A DNA stretch of 54,878 bases. Source: Acidobacteriota bacterium (lineage in GTDB: Bacteria; Acidobacteriota; Terriglobia; UBA7540). The notes under the pieces are model-generated. The model searched no databases and was not told where the DNA came from. It saw only the letters and a program-made list of their open reading frames with translations. Below are positions 15,066 to 24,231 of the stretch, in pieces. The stretch covers positions 1 through 54,878 of the forward strand of contig JAJYLL010000019.1 of assembly GCA_021787735.1 (NCBI GenBank), written 5' to 3'. Position 1 is the stretch's first letter; each line of letters starts with the position of its first letter. Both the position numbers and the translations under genes were made by a program.

Positions 15066-18000
15066 ATGTTCCTAGGGACCCATCGGGTGGTTCGTACGCT
15101 TCCCGGCCTAGTTCTCATGCTGGTTGCGTTTTCCGCCAGCGGGTTGGCGGTAACTTCATGGCGGGGCACCCTTCGTGACAGCGCAGGAGATCCCGTCAAT
15201 GGGGCGGTTGTAAAATTACATTCTCCGAGCGGCAAGGTTGACTACTCTTCCGCCACCTCATCGGACGGCATATTTACCTTTGAGCATATCCTTCCCGGAG
15301 AGTACCGGCTCTCTGCCATCAAGGACGGACGGGAATGGAAGGCCGTAAACTATGTGGAAATTAAGGCCGGCCTTGCCCTGACTGCCGGATTGCAAATCTC
15401 TTCTCGTCAGCAACTCCGTGTAGTAGCCGGGGCCGAGGGTTCGGTTCCGGTCGCCAGCGGCGGAGAAAATCTTTCCAGCAAGGAAGTTTCCAGCCTGCCT
15501 CTTAACGAACGTGACTTCAGCAAGCTGCTGCTGCTGGCCGCCGGAACCATGACGGACACCAACGGGAGCGCCAACTTCACCCAGCAGTTTGCCGTGAATG
15601 GCCAGCGCGCAGTGACAACGGTTTTCGCGATCGACGGGATTGATACTACCGACCCGGAAATGGGCGGAGCGACCTTTCCGAATTTTAATGTGGACGCCAT
15701 TCAGGAGGTCCAGTCGAGTTCCGGCGTGATGCTGGCGGAAATCGGCCATGGCGCGTCAAGCTACACGAACGTAATCACCAAGTCGGGCACTAACACCCTT
15801 CACGGGAGCGTTTTTGAGTTTGTCAGGAACTCGGCGTTTGACGCACGGAACTTTTTTGACCGCCAGAACGTTCTGGATCCGCGGCGAATCCCTCCTTTTG
15901 CCCGCAATGAGTTTGGCTTTACTGCGGGCGGTCCGGTGGTCATTCCGGGTGTGTACAACGGGCGCAACCGGACTTTCTTCTTTGGCGAGTACCAGGGGTT
16001 CCGGCAGGTGCTGGGCACCACGCAGGTCTTTGCTGTCCCCACTCCAGCCGAGCGCAATGGAATTGACACCACGGCCTACCCTGGCGATACGCTCACGGTT
16101 CCGGTCAACCCGGAGGTCGTTCCTATCCTGAATGATTACCCGATGCCGAATGATTTGCAGGGCCCTTATGGCGCTCGCACCTATGCGACCTCTTCAAAGG
16201 TTTACACAGGAACCGACCAGTTCTCCATTCGCGTTGACCACCGCATTTCGGACAAGTCGTCGCTCTACACGCGTTTCAGCTTGAACCAGATCACCGGTCC
16301 GATCATCAATCCTGACCAGACGGCCATTGATCCCAGTTTTGGCGTCAAGTATTTTGATCACCAGCGGAACGCGGGGCTGAAGTACACGCGCGTGTGGTCG
16401 CCAAATCTTACCTCGACTACTGAGCTCGGGTACATTCGCAGCACTCCGTTTTTCCCGTCTATTAATCACAATCAGCCTGCGATGAGCTTTACCGACGGGT
16501 TGTATGAATCCTATAACTCCGCCGACGGGTCCATAACCGGATCCTACGGAAATCTCTATCAGTTCAAACATGACATGGCCTACCAGCACGGTCGGCACGC
16601 GCTGAAATGGGGCGCGGAAATAAGGGTTAACCGTGACACGACCATCTGGGGTGTGAACCCGAACGGGATTTACTCCTTTGGTGGAGGAACGGCCTACTCA
16701 CCCGTAGCCATCACTTCAGCCAGCGGCCAGCACGATTTGCAGCCGGGCGATTCGTTGCCGGATTCTCTGACAGGTTTCCTGACTGCGACGCCCTACATGT
16801 ATACGATCAGTGCGGTCTCGGACATCACTCCGGCAGGGGACCATTTTGACGAAGCGGGCGTGCGGCGGCAGGCCTACAACTTCTATTTCCAGGACAGTTG
16901 GAGGGCGACCTCGCGGCTGGCCGTCAATTACGGATTGCGTTACGAAGTGAACAGCCGCATCGCCGAGGCCCATAAGAGGACCTCAGCGCCGAGGATTGTC
17001 GGTTCGAATGGTCAGGATGTGCCTTTCTGGACAGCAGGGGCCAAACAGATTTTCCTGGAGAACCCGCAACCGCCCTACGTGATGGATTGGAGCGGATGGG
17101 GGCCGCGCCTTGCGCTTGACTACCGCCTGAGCAAAAATACCGTTCTGCATGCCGGCGGCGCCATCACGTCGCTTCTGACCAATCTATGGCAGGATAACTT
17201 CCTGACGGGCAACATCCCGTTTGGGACTACGCCGTATGTCTTTGCTCAACCTGGCGTTCCGGTGCCGTTCAGCAATTCCGTAGCAGAAGTGCAGTTGCCT
17301 CCTGTTTATACCCCTGATGGGCAACCGCTCTTCCCCACCGGTAATCCTGCGGACGTTGCCCCCAACACGCAGATTGACATTCCGCGGTACCAGAGAGACC
17401 TGTCGGCGTTGACTCCCGGAAATCAACTTCAGCTTTTGTCGACTTTTGGAATCGCCAAGGATTTCCGCAATGGTTACATCGAAACTTACATGGCGGGATT
17501 TGACCATGACTTCGGCGACCTGAGATTCAGCACCAGCTACGTGGGCACCGAGGGCGTCGACCTTGCCGCCATTTTCTCTCCTAACGGTTACAGCGGAGCC
17601 TCGCCGGGTTTCGCTCCATTCACCGAATTTAGTTCGACGGGTCAGGCCATTGGGGGCTTCGGCGCAGAAACCCTGATGACCACTCGGTCACACTCCACCT
17701 ACAACGCTTTGCAAACAAGCCTGAGCAAAAATTCCACGAGGTGGGGACTTGGTTTTCAGGCGAGCTACACTTATTCCAAGTCGCTGGACGATTCAAGCTC
17801 CGCCCTCGGAGCGCTTTCGGGCGGGCCGGGAGTTATCCTCCAGACTTTTCCTCAGAACCCGCTGGATCCCGGCGCAGACCGCGGACCTTCATATTTTGAT
17901 GTGACACACGTTTTTGCGTTGAGCTTGATCCAGGCGCTGCCGGTCAATCGAGTGAGTTTTTTCCGACCGCTCGGGAGGCGCCTCACGGAGGGGTGGCAGT

Positions 18001-18491
18001 TTCTGAACATTACTACCCTGATGACGGGAATGCCTTTTACGGTGTACTCCGGAATTCAGCAGACCGGCGTGGGAACAGCAAACGCGGACCGCCCCGATCA
18101 GATTGCCCAACCCAGTTTTTCAACCAGCCGGAGCGTCCGCGAAGACTACTTCGGGCGCGGCGCAAGTAACACGTCCTTCTTTAGCATCCCCATCAACGTG
18201 CCGGGAGGCACCGGACCGAACCACGGCGTCTTTGGAACTCTTGGGCGCAACACCTTCCGGGGCCCTGCGTACCACAACTTCGATGTCGCCCTCATCAAAG
18301 ACACAGCTTTTGGCAGGAGGGGCAACTCGGAGCTTGGGATCCTCCAGTTTCGCGCCGAGTTCTTCAATGTCTTCAATCTTGTGAATTTCGGCCTTCCGTC
18401 CAATGTGGTTAAAGGCAGTGGTTTCGGGCTTATCAGCAAGACCGCAGGGACTTCGCGCCAGATCCAGTTTTCACTCCGCCTGATTTTCTGA
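15066..18491 (+). CDS. Oar-like TonB-dependent outer-membrane protein with carboxypeptidase-regulatory domain
   Basis: This 1141-residue protein has a signal peptide (LVLMLVAFSASGLA), an Ig-like carboxypeptidase-regulatory domain at residues about 33-105 (GTLRDSAGDPVNGAVVKL, GIFTFEHILPGEYRLSA), a plug-like domain (SSLPLNERDFSKLLLLAAG, FAIDGIDTTDP, NVDAIQEVQ) and a long beta-barrel ending in an aromatic residue (FSLRLIF), as outer-membrane barrels do. Oar-like proteins are abundant in Acidobacteria and are thought to move large substrates such as glycans or peptides across the outer membrane. No ribosome binding site is clear before ATG 15066. No partner genes (SusD, TonB) are adjacent. Confidence 0.9.
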   Translation: MFLGTHRVVRTLPGLVLMLVAFSASGLAVTSWRGTLRDSAGDPVNGAVVKLHSPSGKVDYSSATSSDGIFTFEHILPGEYRLSAIKDGREWKAVNYVEIKAGLALTAGLQISSRQQLRVVAGAEGSVPVASGGENLSSKEVSSLPLNERDFSKLLLLAAGTMTDTNGSANFTQQFAVNGQRAVTTVFAIDGIDTTDPEMGGATFPNFNVDAIQEVQSSSGVMLAEIGHGASSYTNVITKSGTNTLHGSVFEFVRNSAFDARNFFDRQNVLDPRRIPPFARNEFGFTAGGPVVIPGVYNGRNRTFFFGEYQGFRQVLGTTQVFAVPTPAERNGIDTTAYPGDTLTVPVNPEVVPILNDYPMPNDLQGPYGARTYATSSKVYTGTDQFSIRVDHRISDKSSLYTRFSLNQITGPIINPDQTAIDPSFGVKYFDHQRNAGLKYTRVWSPNLTSTTELGYIRSTPFFPSINHNQPAMSFTDGLYESYNSADGSITGSYGNLYQFKHDMAYQHGRHALKWGAEIRVNRDTTIWGVNPNGIYSFGGGTAYSPVAITSASGQHDLQPGDSLPDSLTGFLTATPYMYTISAVSDITPAGDHFDEAGVRRQAYNFYFQDSWRATSRLAVNYGLRYEVNSRIAEAHKRTSAPRIVGSNGQDVPFWTAGAKQIFLENPQPPYVMDWSGWGPRLALDYRLSKNTVLHAGGAITSLLTNLWQDNFLTGNIPFGTTPYVFAQPGVPVPFSNSVAEVQLPPVYTPDGQPLFPTGNPADVAPNTQIDIPRYQRDLSALTPGNQLQLLSTFGIAKDFRNGYIETYMAGFDHDFGDLRFSTSYVGTEGVDLAAIFSPNGYSGASPGFAPFTEFSSTGQAIGGFGAETLMTTRSHSTYNALQTSLSKNSTRWGLGFQASYTYSKSLDDSSSALGALSGGPGVILQTFPQNPLDPGADRGPSYFDVTHVFALSLIQALPVNRVSFFRPLGRRLTEGWQFLNITTLMTGMPFTVYSGIQQTGVGTANADRPDQIAQPSFSTSRSVREDYFGRGASNTSFFSIPINVPGGTGPNHGVFGTLGRNTFRGPAYHNFDVALIKDTAFGRRGNSELGILQFRAEFFNVFNLVNFGLPSNVVKGSGFGLISKTAGTSRQIQFSLRLIF

Positions 18492-18936
18492 CGGGCAAAT
18501 TATCTTCACGCCGGACGTTCCCTTCGGACACCACTGTCTCAACCTCAGTAAAACTCGGCCTCCGGGGTGCGCGCGGCCTGTTTGCGAGCAACTCCCTTAC
18601 GCAGTGAGAATTTACTACTCTCTAACTACGCGGTTACAACTGACCGTTTTGTATCCTCAAGTTTCCCAATTGACCTACCGATTGAAAGATGCGTGCCGGT
18701 CCCTCGTAGCGGCTGAAGCAATGGATAGCATCGCGAGGGCTGGCAGTGAAAAATGGGGCGCGGGGGGGAATTCCTGGCTGAGAAGCTACCGACCGAAAGC
18801 ATAGCGACGGCAAGCGACTATGGGCCTGGCGACACGCAAAGCTTCACGTGGGGAAATGGCAGGGTCACGGCCCTATTTATTGTTTCTAACTCTTGATAGC
18901 GTCCAATATGTAGTATTTACCGTTTCGATAATTTGC
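18492..18936. other. intergenic region with a structured, riboswitch-like stretch
   Basis: No gene is visible. Between 18782 and 18870 the sequence can fold: GAAGCT (18782-18787) with AGCTTC (18840-18845), and CATAG (18800-18804) with CTATG (18818-18822). It contains ACGCAAAGC (18834-18842) and ATGGCAGGGTCACGG (18856-18870), which recall the 3' half of c-di-GMP-I (GEMM) riboswitches, but the GGCAAACC half with its GNRA-capped helix is not convincingly present. It also lies upstream of the recognised promoter. Confidence 0.3.
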
Positions 18937-18967
18937 TTGACATCATACTTCCTGTTTGAGGTACAAT
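18937..18967 (+). promoter_or_regulatory. sigma-70-like promoter of the regulator gene
   Basis: TTGACA (18937-18942) and TACAAT (18962-18967) are separated by 19 bases, longer than optimal but with near-consensus hexamers in an AT-rich stretch. Transcription from about 18974 would give a leader of about 170 bases before the LuxR-type regulator. Confidence 0.55.
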
Positions 18968-19017
18968 AGCCCCCGTAAAGAATAAGCTCATGAAGACATG
19001 GAACTCGGGGGAGGGTC

Positions 19018-19086
19018 ATGGAGGCGGAATATACGCTTCAGACCGGTGTCGTGGTCTATAGTTTCATATGGCCCACGCAAGACTGA
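19018..19086 (+). CDS. possible 22-residue leader peptide
   Basis: An ATG at 19018 is preceded by GGGGGAGG, a better ribosome binding site than that of the regulator gene itself, and opens a 22-codon frame (MEAEYTLQTGVVVYSFIWPT...). It ends 57 bases before the regulator start. It could be a leader peptide. Another short frame from 18990 overlaps it, so the call is weak. Confidence 0.25.
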   Translation: MEAEYTLQTGVVVYSFIWPTQD

Positions 19087-19143
19087 AGAATTCAGGGCGA
19101 CTTTCTCAAACGCCGTTGAGTCGACCAAAAAGACTGGACGCGA

Positions 19144-19818
19144 ATGGAAAAGGACATCGTGGGCTCTTCAATCCATATTTTTCTCCTTTCACAGAACCGG
19201 CTTCTGCTGGAAGCCCTGACTAGAATTCTGCGAAAAAGGGCGGAATTTGAAGTTGTCCAGGCAGCCCCATATTCATCTGAAACATTGAGCATCATTGCCG
19301 AGTCCGGCTGTGAGGTGTTGCTGATCGATTCATCAGTGACGGAACTCTACGGCTTCCAGTTGATTCAGGATGTAGTGGATGCCATACCCGGACTGAAAGT
19401 GCTGATGATCGGCATGGATGAGGACGAGACAGTTTTCCTGCGGGCGATTTCGTGCGGTGCAGCGGGGTTTGTTTTGAAGGATGCCTCCGCCATGGATGTT
19501 GTGGCAGCCATTCGCACTATTACACGCGATGAGGCCATCTGCCCGCCGCGTCTCTGCCTGTCTCTTTTCCGATATGTCGCCAGCACCAGGACCAGCCTGC
19601 CTAACGTTCGAGTGAAATCCCAACTGGGGCTGACCCGCCGACAACAGCAACTTGTGCCTCTAATCGCGCAAGGCCTTACCAACAAAGAAATTGCTTCTCA
19701 GTTGAACCTTTCCGAACAGACCGTCAAGAACCACGTTCACCGTATGTTGCAGAAAGTCGGGGCCGATGACCGCCTTTCCGTTGTGGAGATGGTCAAGGTC
19801 AATCAGATTTTCCTATAG
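19144..19818 (+). CDS. LuxR/NarL-type response regulator
   Basis: This 224-residue DNA-binding regulator has an N-terminal receiver domain (about 10-125) and a C-terminal LuxR-type helix-turn-helix (about 158-215; LTRRQQQLVPLIAQGLTNKE, SEQTVKNHVHRML). The likely phosphoacceptor is D62 in LLIDSS and the conserved lysine is K112 in FVLKDAS. The usual acidic pair after strand 1 is replaced by SQNR, so metal binding and phosphorylation may be altered. No histidine kinase is adjacent. It heads the polysaccharide locus and probably controls it. The ribosome binding site is weak. Confidence 0.85.
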   Translation: MEKDIVGSSIHIFLLSQNRLLLEALTRILRKRAEFEVVQAAPYSSETLSIIAESGCEVLLIDSSVTELYGFQLIQDVVDAIPGLKVLMIGMDEDETVFLRAISCGAAGFVLKDASAMDVVAAIRTITRDEAICPPRLCLSLFRYVASTRTSLPNVRVKSQLGLTRRQQQLVPLIAQGLTNKEIASQLNLSEQTVKNHVHRMLQKVGADDRLSVVEMVKVNQIFL

Positions 19819-19870
19819 TTTTAAAAACTTGTTCCATTGGATCTTAGGAACTTCCCTTAAGGGGCATATT

Positions 19871-19916
19871 AGACCGGAATTGGTACTTTGATGAATCGGA
19901 GTACTGGTACGGGTCT
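19871..19916 (+). promoter_or_regulatory. leader hairpin upstream of the receiver/exporter pair
   Basis: AGACC (19871-19875) can pair with GGTCT (19912-19916), and inside it GTACT (19883-19887) with AGTAC (19900-19904). A perfect palindrome CCCTTAAGGG (19854-19863) lies just upstream. The stretch lies in the 187-base gap before the lone receiver gene and may be a leader structure, operator or weak terminator. Confidence 0.35.
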
Positions 19917-20005
19917 AATGGGATTGAACCTTGTGTCCCGCCTCTCCATTGAACCTTCATATTTCGGCATACATGCCGATAATTAAGTGATTGATGGAGA
20001 ACCAT

Positions 20006-20386
20006 ATGATCAGACACGTACGGGTTCTTGTTGCCAACCGGCCCAGGTTGATCCGTGAGCTGATTCTGGCCACGATTGCTGACCAACCGGACATCGAGGT
20101 AGTCGGAGAGGTTAAGAACGAGGCGGACCTGCTCCCAACTGTGGAAGAGCAAAGGCCGGACTTCCTGATAGTGGCGCTGGACAGCCCGGAGTCCCGGCCA
20201 CCGGTCTGCGACATCCTGCTATCCAAGTTCCCCGATATGAAGATTCTTGCGGTTGCGCCGGAACATAATAGTAGCGTTTTTTACTGGGCATCAATCGATA
20301 TCCATTCTTTTGATGTGGAAGCTTCTGAAGAAGGTCTTCTAGGCGTGCTCCGCGGTCCGGGACGGCGAGCAGGAGGATATCAGTGA
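20006..20386 (+). CDS. stand-alone degenerate receiver domain
   Basis: This 126-residue protein consists of a single receiver-like domain without an output module. Strand 1 (RVLVANRPRLI) lacks the acidic pair. An aspartate at residue 59 (FLIVALDSPES) is at the phosphoacceptor position, and the conserved lysine near the end is not evident. The ATG at 20006 has GGAG six bases upstream. Its TGA overlaps the GTG of the exporter gene by four bases (GTGA), so the two are translationally coupled and presumably made in proportion. It may be a phosphorylation-independent protein-interaction domain for the export machinery. Confidence 0.7.
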   Translation: MIRHVRVLVANRPRLIRELILATIADQPDIEVVGEVKNEADLLPTVEEQRPDFLIVALDSPESRPPVCDILLSKFPDMKILAVAPEHNSSVFYWASIDIHSFDVEASEEGLLGVLRGPGRRAGGYQ

Positions 20387-23300
20387 TTTTCAGCTTTACT
20401 GACAGACCATGGATTCCGGCTGGGCGGGTCGGTTTTGCAAAGACTGCGGCCCTGCTTCTGCTGGCCGTGTTTGCCGTATGCCCGGCATTGATGTCGCAGC
20501 AGGGGCAACAGCAGGGGCAACAGCAGCAGCAACATCTGCCACAGCAGCAACTGCAACCGCAACCAGGACAACCGTGGCTGCAGCAACAGCAGCAACAACC
20601 TGTCTACGGTCAGAACTGGCAGGATTTCGACGTTGCCCCCATGTCGGACCTGGCGGAACAGAACCTGAATTACGTCGCGGCATCTGCGCCCGAGATCGAA
20701 GCGGTGTTGAATGAGCAGCCGGGGCTTCTGGTTGAACTGCAGCATTGGATTGCGCGGGACGCCACTGACCACGGCCAGATGGTAGACGAGCATCAGATGA
20801 CCCAGCAGGGAATCTTCGATCGCCTTGAGCGCGACCGCAAATTCCGGTCTGTGGCAACGAGGCTGCTTCAGAGCTATGGCTACCTCACGCCGGAAGTGAA
20901 TCCCAAATCCAGCCTGGCCATGCAGCAGCAGATCGAATTTATGGCGGAAGAAAAAAGGCTGGAGCAGATGCCTGCCGGCCAGAATACGGCGGCCCCCGGG
21001 CAGGGAACGGCCGCGCTGGGCATGGGTCAGGGACAGACTTACCCACCGAACGGGCTCAATCCGTCCGCCAACCCCCAGTTGCTACCTAATCAGCAGAACC
21101 CGTCGGGGACTTTTCCTCGGCAGGGTGGGCCTGTGCCGGGCTCGCCTCAAAATCAGCCCAACCTGAACAATTCGGGCGACCAATTGCTGAACATGCAATT
21201 GGCCAGTCAGGCTTTGGGCCCGCAGTCGTTTCCTAACTCACAAACTATGGGTAACGGTTCTTTTAATTCAGGGTTGCTGAAGCAGCCCGGCATGGCCGGT
21301 ACAGGCAGTCTGGGCGCCATGAACGGCAGCCTGGGCTTCGGGCAGGGCATGAACAGCCTCTCGGCATCTGCCAATATCCCGTTGCTCTCAACAATGCAAC
21401 TGGAAGGCGGCGCCAGCCGCGCCCAGATGGAACAGCAACTTCAGGAGCAGGGGCCGCAGTCGCCAGGGCCTCCACAGGGAACTCTGGCCCGCTCCTGGCA
21501 GTACACGCCTTACTACCTACAGACAGGGCAGAGTTACCAGGAACTGTCGCCGCGCCCAGAGATTGTCCATCGCGCCAATCCGTATTCGAGCGTCCCCTCG
21601 CTCTACGACCTCTACGAACAGGTCTCGCCGCATTCCCCCACACTCCAGCGGTTCGGACTTGATGTTTTTGAGAACGCTCCTGCCGACTCCACAGAACTTC
21701 CCATGGACCTTCCGGCCGGGCCGAATTACGTTGTAGGGCCTGGAGATGGCCTGACGATCAACCTTTGGGGAAGCGTGTCGTCACGCATGTATCGCGTGGT
21801 CGATCGCGAGGGTCGCCTGTCGCTGCCCGAAGTGGGGCCGCTGATGGTGAGCGGAGAAACAATGGGGCAGGTGCAGGGCCAAGTCCAGCAGGCATTGCGG
21901 ACGCAGTTCCGCGACGTTTCCGCCGATGTTTCCCTGGCAAGGCTGCGAACCGTCCGTGTCTACGTCGTGGGAGAAGTTCGGTATCCCGGGGCCTATGACA
22001 TCAGCTCGCTTTCGACGCCATTGAATGCTCTGTTTGCGGCAGGCGGGCCCACGCACGACGGCTCTCTGCGATTGGTCAAGCATTACCGCGGCAAGGAACT
22101 GGTGCAGAATGTTGATCTCTATGACCTGCTGCTGCACGGGGTCAACTCAGACCTCCAGAGGCTGGAAAACGGCGATACGATTCTGGTGCCGCCCGTGGGT
22201 CCGGAAGTCACAGTGGAAGGCACGGTACGACGTCCCGCTATTTATGAACTGAACGGAGAAAAAACTCTGGCGCAGGTTCTGCAACTGGCGGGAGGCATTC
22301 TTCCCACGGCCGCTCTGCGCCACATTGAAGTCCAGCGCGTTGAGGCTCACGAAAAGCGGACGATGCTGAGTTTGAACATCCAGAACCCGAAAGGGTCGGC
22401 GGAGATCAACCAGCAACTCCAGTCCTTCGATGTTCACGATGGCGACATTGTTCGTATCTTTCCCATCGCCCCTTACAACCAGGATTCGGTCTATCTTGAA
22501 GGGCACGTGTTGCGGCCGGGGCGTTACTCCTATCACCCCGGAATGCGGCTGAGCGATCTGATTTCGTCCTACGCCGACTTGCTGCCGGAACCTGCGACCC
22601 ATTATGCGGAAATCATCCGACTGAACCCGCCCGACTATGCTCCCAGTGTTGAGAGTTTCGACCTGGCGTCGGCGCTGGCCAACCCGAAGTCCTCACCCAA
22701 ACTCGACCCGCTTGATACAGTGCGGATCTTCAGCCGGTTTGATTTCCATTATGCGCCGACCGTCACGGTGGCCGGGGACGTGCGAACCCCCGGAACGTAT
22801 CGAACAACTGGTGTGGCGCGAGTGCGCGACGCCATCTATCAGGCGGGAGGCGTTGCTCCCGACGCTTATCTCGATTCGGCGCAACTGGTGCGCAACCTGC
22901 CGGATGGCAAGCTGAAAATCATGAGCATCAATCTGCGCGAGGCGCTGAATGGCGACTCCATGCAGAACGTCCTGCTCGAATCGCGTGACAGAATTCTTGT
23001 GCAGCGCAACCCCAGGAAGGCTGATCCTGCCAGCGTCTACGTGGAAGGACAAGTCGAGCGGCCAGGAAGATTTCCTCTGACGGCGAACCTGCGTGTCAGC
23101 AACCTCGTGGAGCTTGCCGGAGGGTTGAAGCGGGGCGCCGACCAGCAAACAGCCGATCTGACCAGCTACAACATCACCGGCCCGAATGCAGGAGTCGGCG
23201 AACATCAGGAAATCAATCTGGAAGCGGCGCTTCGAGGAACCGGAAAGGAAAACCGGGTTCTGCGTGACGGAGACGTGCTGACCATCAAGGAACGATCTGG

Positions 23301-24084
23301 CTGGAACAACGTCGGCTCGTCGATCACAATTCGCGGTGAAGTCGCGCATCCTGGGACATACGGAATTTCTACCGGTGAACGGCTGAGCTCGGTGCTGGAA
23401 CGTGCTGGAGGATTCACGTCGCAAGCTTATCCATACGGGGCGATTCTGGAGCGGAGGGAAGTCCGCAAAATTCAAATGAGTTCGTACAATGAACTCATCG
23501 CCCGGGTCCGGCAATCTCAGGACGAACTGAAAACCAAGATGGCCACCGCCGTTACCGATCCTGACCAGAAACTGGCTATGGAGAGCAGTTACGCGCAATG
23601 GCAAACAACTCTGCAGGCACTGCTCCAGAATCCGCCCATCGGGCGAGTGGTGATTCACATTTCGAGCGAAATCCACCGCTGGTCTCGTTCAATGAATGAC
23701 ATCCAGATGCGCGCAGGAGACGTGCTGATCATCCCGACAAAGCCCAGCTACGTCATGGTCCAGGGACAGGTCTACAATCCGACAGCGGCTTCTTACCATC
23801 CAGGAAGGAGCGCGAACTGGTACCTGCGCCAGGCAGGCGGCGCGACCAACATGGCCAACAAGAAGGCGATTTTCGTGATTCGTGCTGATGGGAGTGTAAT
23901 AGGATCGCAAGGCTTTTCGCTGTGGCGAGGGAATCCGCTCGATGCCACTCTCTTTCCCGGGGACACGGTGGTCGTTCCCGAGAAGGCCGTGGGAGGGCCT
24001 GCTCAGTGGAAGACCATCTTCCAGTCCGCGCAGGTTGTATCTTCCATCGTGACGTCGGCGGTTCTGGTTGCGCACTACTACTAA
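20383..24084 (+). CDS. multi-SLBB polysaccharide export protein
   Basis: This 1233-residue Wza-family outer-membrane export protein is about three times the length of Wza. It has a signal peptide (AALLLLAVFAVCPALMSQ), a low-complexity Gln-rich stretch (about 37-70) and a long Gln/Asn/Pro-rich region to about 400. A Poly_export domain starts at YVVGPGDGLTI (about 449). Seven SLBB beta-grasp repeats follow, at VYVVGEV (about 526), VTVEGTV (609), VYLEGHV (703), VTVAGDV (793), VYVEGQV (885), ITIRGEV (982) and VMVQGQV (1125). A hydrophobic tail follows. It should form the periplasm-spanning exit channel for the polymer. The start is a GTG overlapping the upstream receiver gene. Confidence 0.92.
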   Translation: MIFSFTDRPWIPAGRVGFAKTAALLLLAVFAVCPALMSQQGQQQGQQQQQHLPQQQLQPQPGQPWLQQQQQQPVYGQNWQDFDVAPMSDLAEQNLNYVAASAPEIEAVLNEQPGLLVELQHWIARDATDHGQMVDEHQMTQQGIFDRLERDRKFRSVATRLLQSYGYLTPEVNPKSSLAMQQQIEFMAEEKRLEQMPAGQNTAAPGQGTAALGMGQGQTYPPNGLNPSANPQLLPNQQNPSGTFPRQGGPVPGSPQNQPNLNNSGDQLLNMQLASQALGPQSFPNSQTMGNGSFNSGLLKQPGMAGTGSLGAMNGSLGFGQGMNSLSASANIPLLSTMQLEGGASRAQMEQQLQEQGPQSPGPPQGTLARSWQYTPYYLQTGQSYQELSPRPEIVHRANPYSSVPSLYDLYEQVSPHSPTLQRFGLDVFENAPADSTELPMDLPAGPNYVVGPGDGLTINLWGSVSSRMYRVVDREGRLSLPEVGPLMVSGETMGQVQGQVQQALRTQFRDVSADVSLARLRTVRVYVVGEVRYPGAYDISSLSTPLNALFAAGGPTHDGSLRLVKHYRGKELVQNVDLYDLLLHGVNSDLQRLENGDTILVPPVGPEVTVEGTVRRPAIYELNGEKTLAQVLQLAGGILPTAALRHIEVQRVEAHEKRTMLSLNIQNPKGSAEINQQLQSFDVHDGDIVRIFPIAPYNQDSVYLEGHVLRPGRYSYHPGMRLSDLISSYADLLPEPATHYAEIIRLNPPDYAPSVESFDLASALANPKSSPKLDPLDTVRIFSRFDFHYAPTVTVAGDVRTPGTYRTTGVARVRDAIYQAGGVAPDAYLDSAQLVRNLPDGKLKIMSINLREALNGDSMQNVLLESRDRILVQRNPRKADPASVYVEGQVERPGRFPLTANLRVSNLVELAGGLKRGADQQTADLTSYNITGPNAGVGEHQEINLEAALRGTGKENRVLRDGDVLTIKERSGWNNVGSSITIRGEVAHPGTYGISTGERLSSVLERAGGFTSQAYPYGAILERREVRKIQMSSYNELIARVRQSQDELKTKMATAVTDPDQKLAMESSYAQWQTTLQALLQNPPIGRVVIHISSEIHRWSRSMNDIQMRAGDVLIIPTKPSYVMVQGQVYNPTAASYHPGRSANWYLRQAGGATNMANKKAIFVIRADGSVIGSQGFSLWRGNPLDATLFPGDTVVVPEKAVGGPAQWKTIFQSAQVVSSIVTSAVLVAHYY

Positions 24085-24231
24085 GAAACGGGGCGGGAGA
24101 GCGAACGGTGAGAAGACTATGGATTGCGCAGTTTTGTTTCAACTGGTGAGGGCCGGTCGGGCATGCAACCCGTCTGGATTTCCTTCTTCTCAGCCAATGT
24201 ATTTATTCCTTGCCGTTAGGGAACCTTAAAG

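Noticed and set aside
18779-18784. CTGAGA as part of a TPP riboswitch
   Set aside because: The other thiamin-box elements (such as GGAACCTGA) are absent nearby.
18998-19219. A 73-codon plus-strand frame overlapping the LuxR regulator start
   Set aside because: It runs 76 bases into the regulator in another frame and looks non-coding; the alternative short leader frame has the better ribosome binding site.
22693-23676. A 327-codon minus-strand frame
   Set aside because: It is antisense to the SLBB repeats of the exporter and has no domain or start signal.
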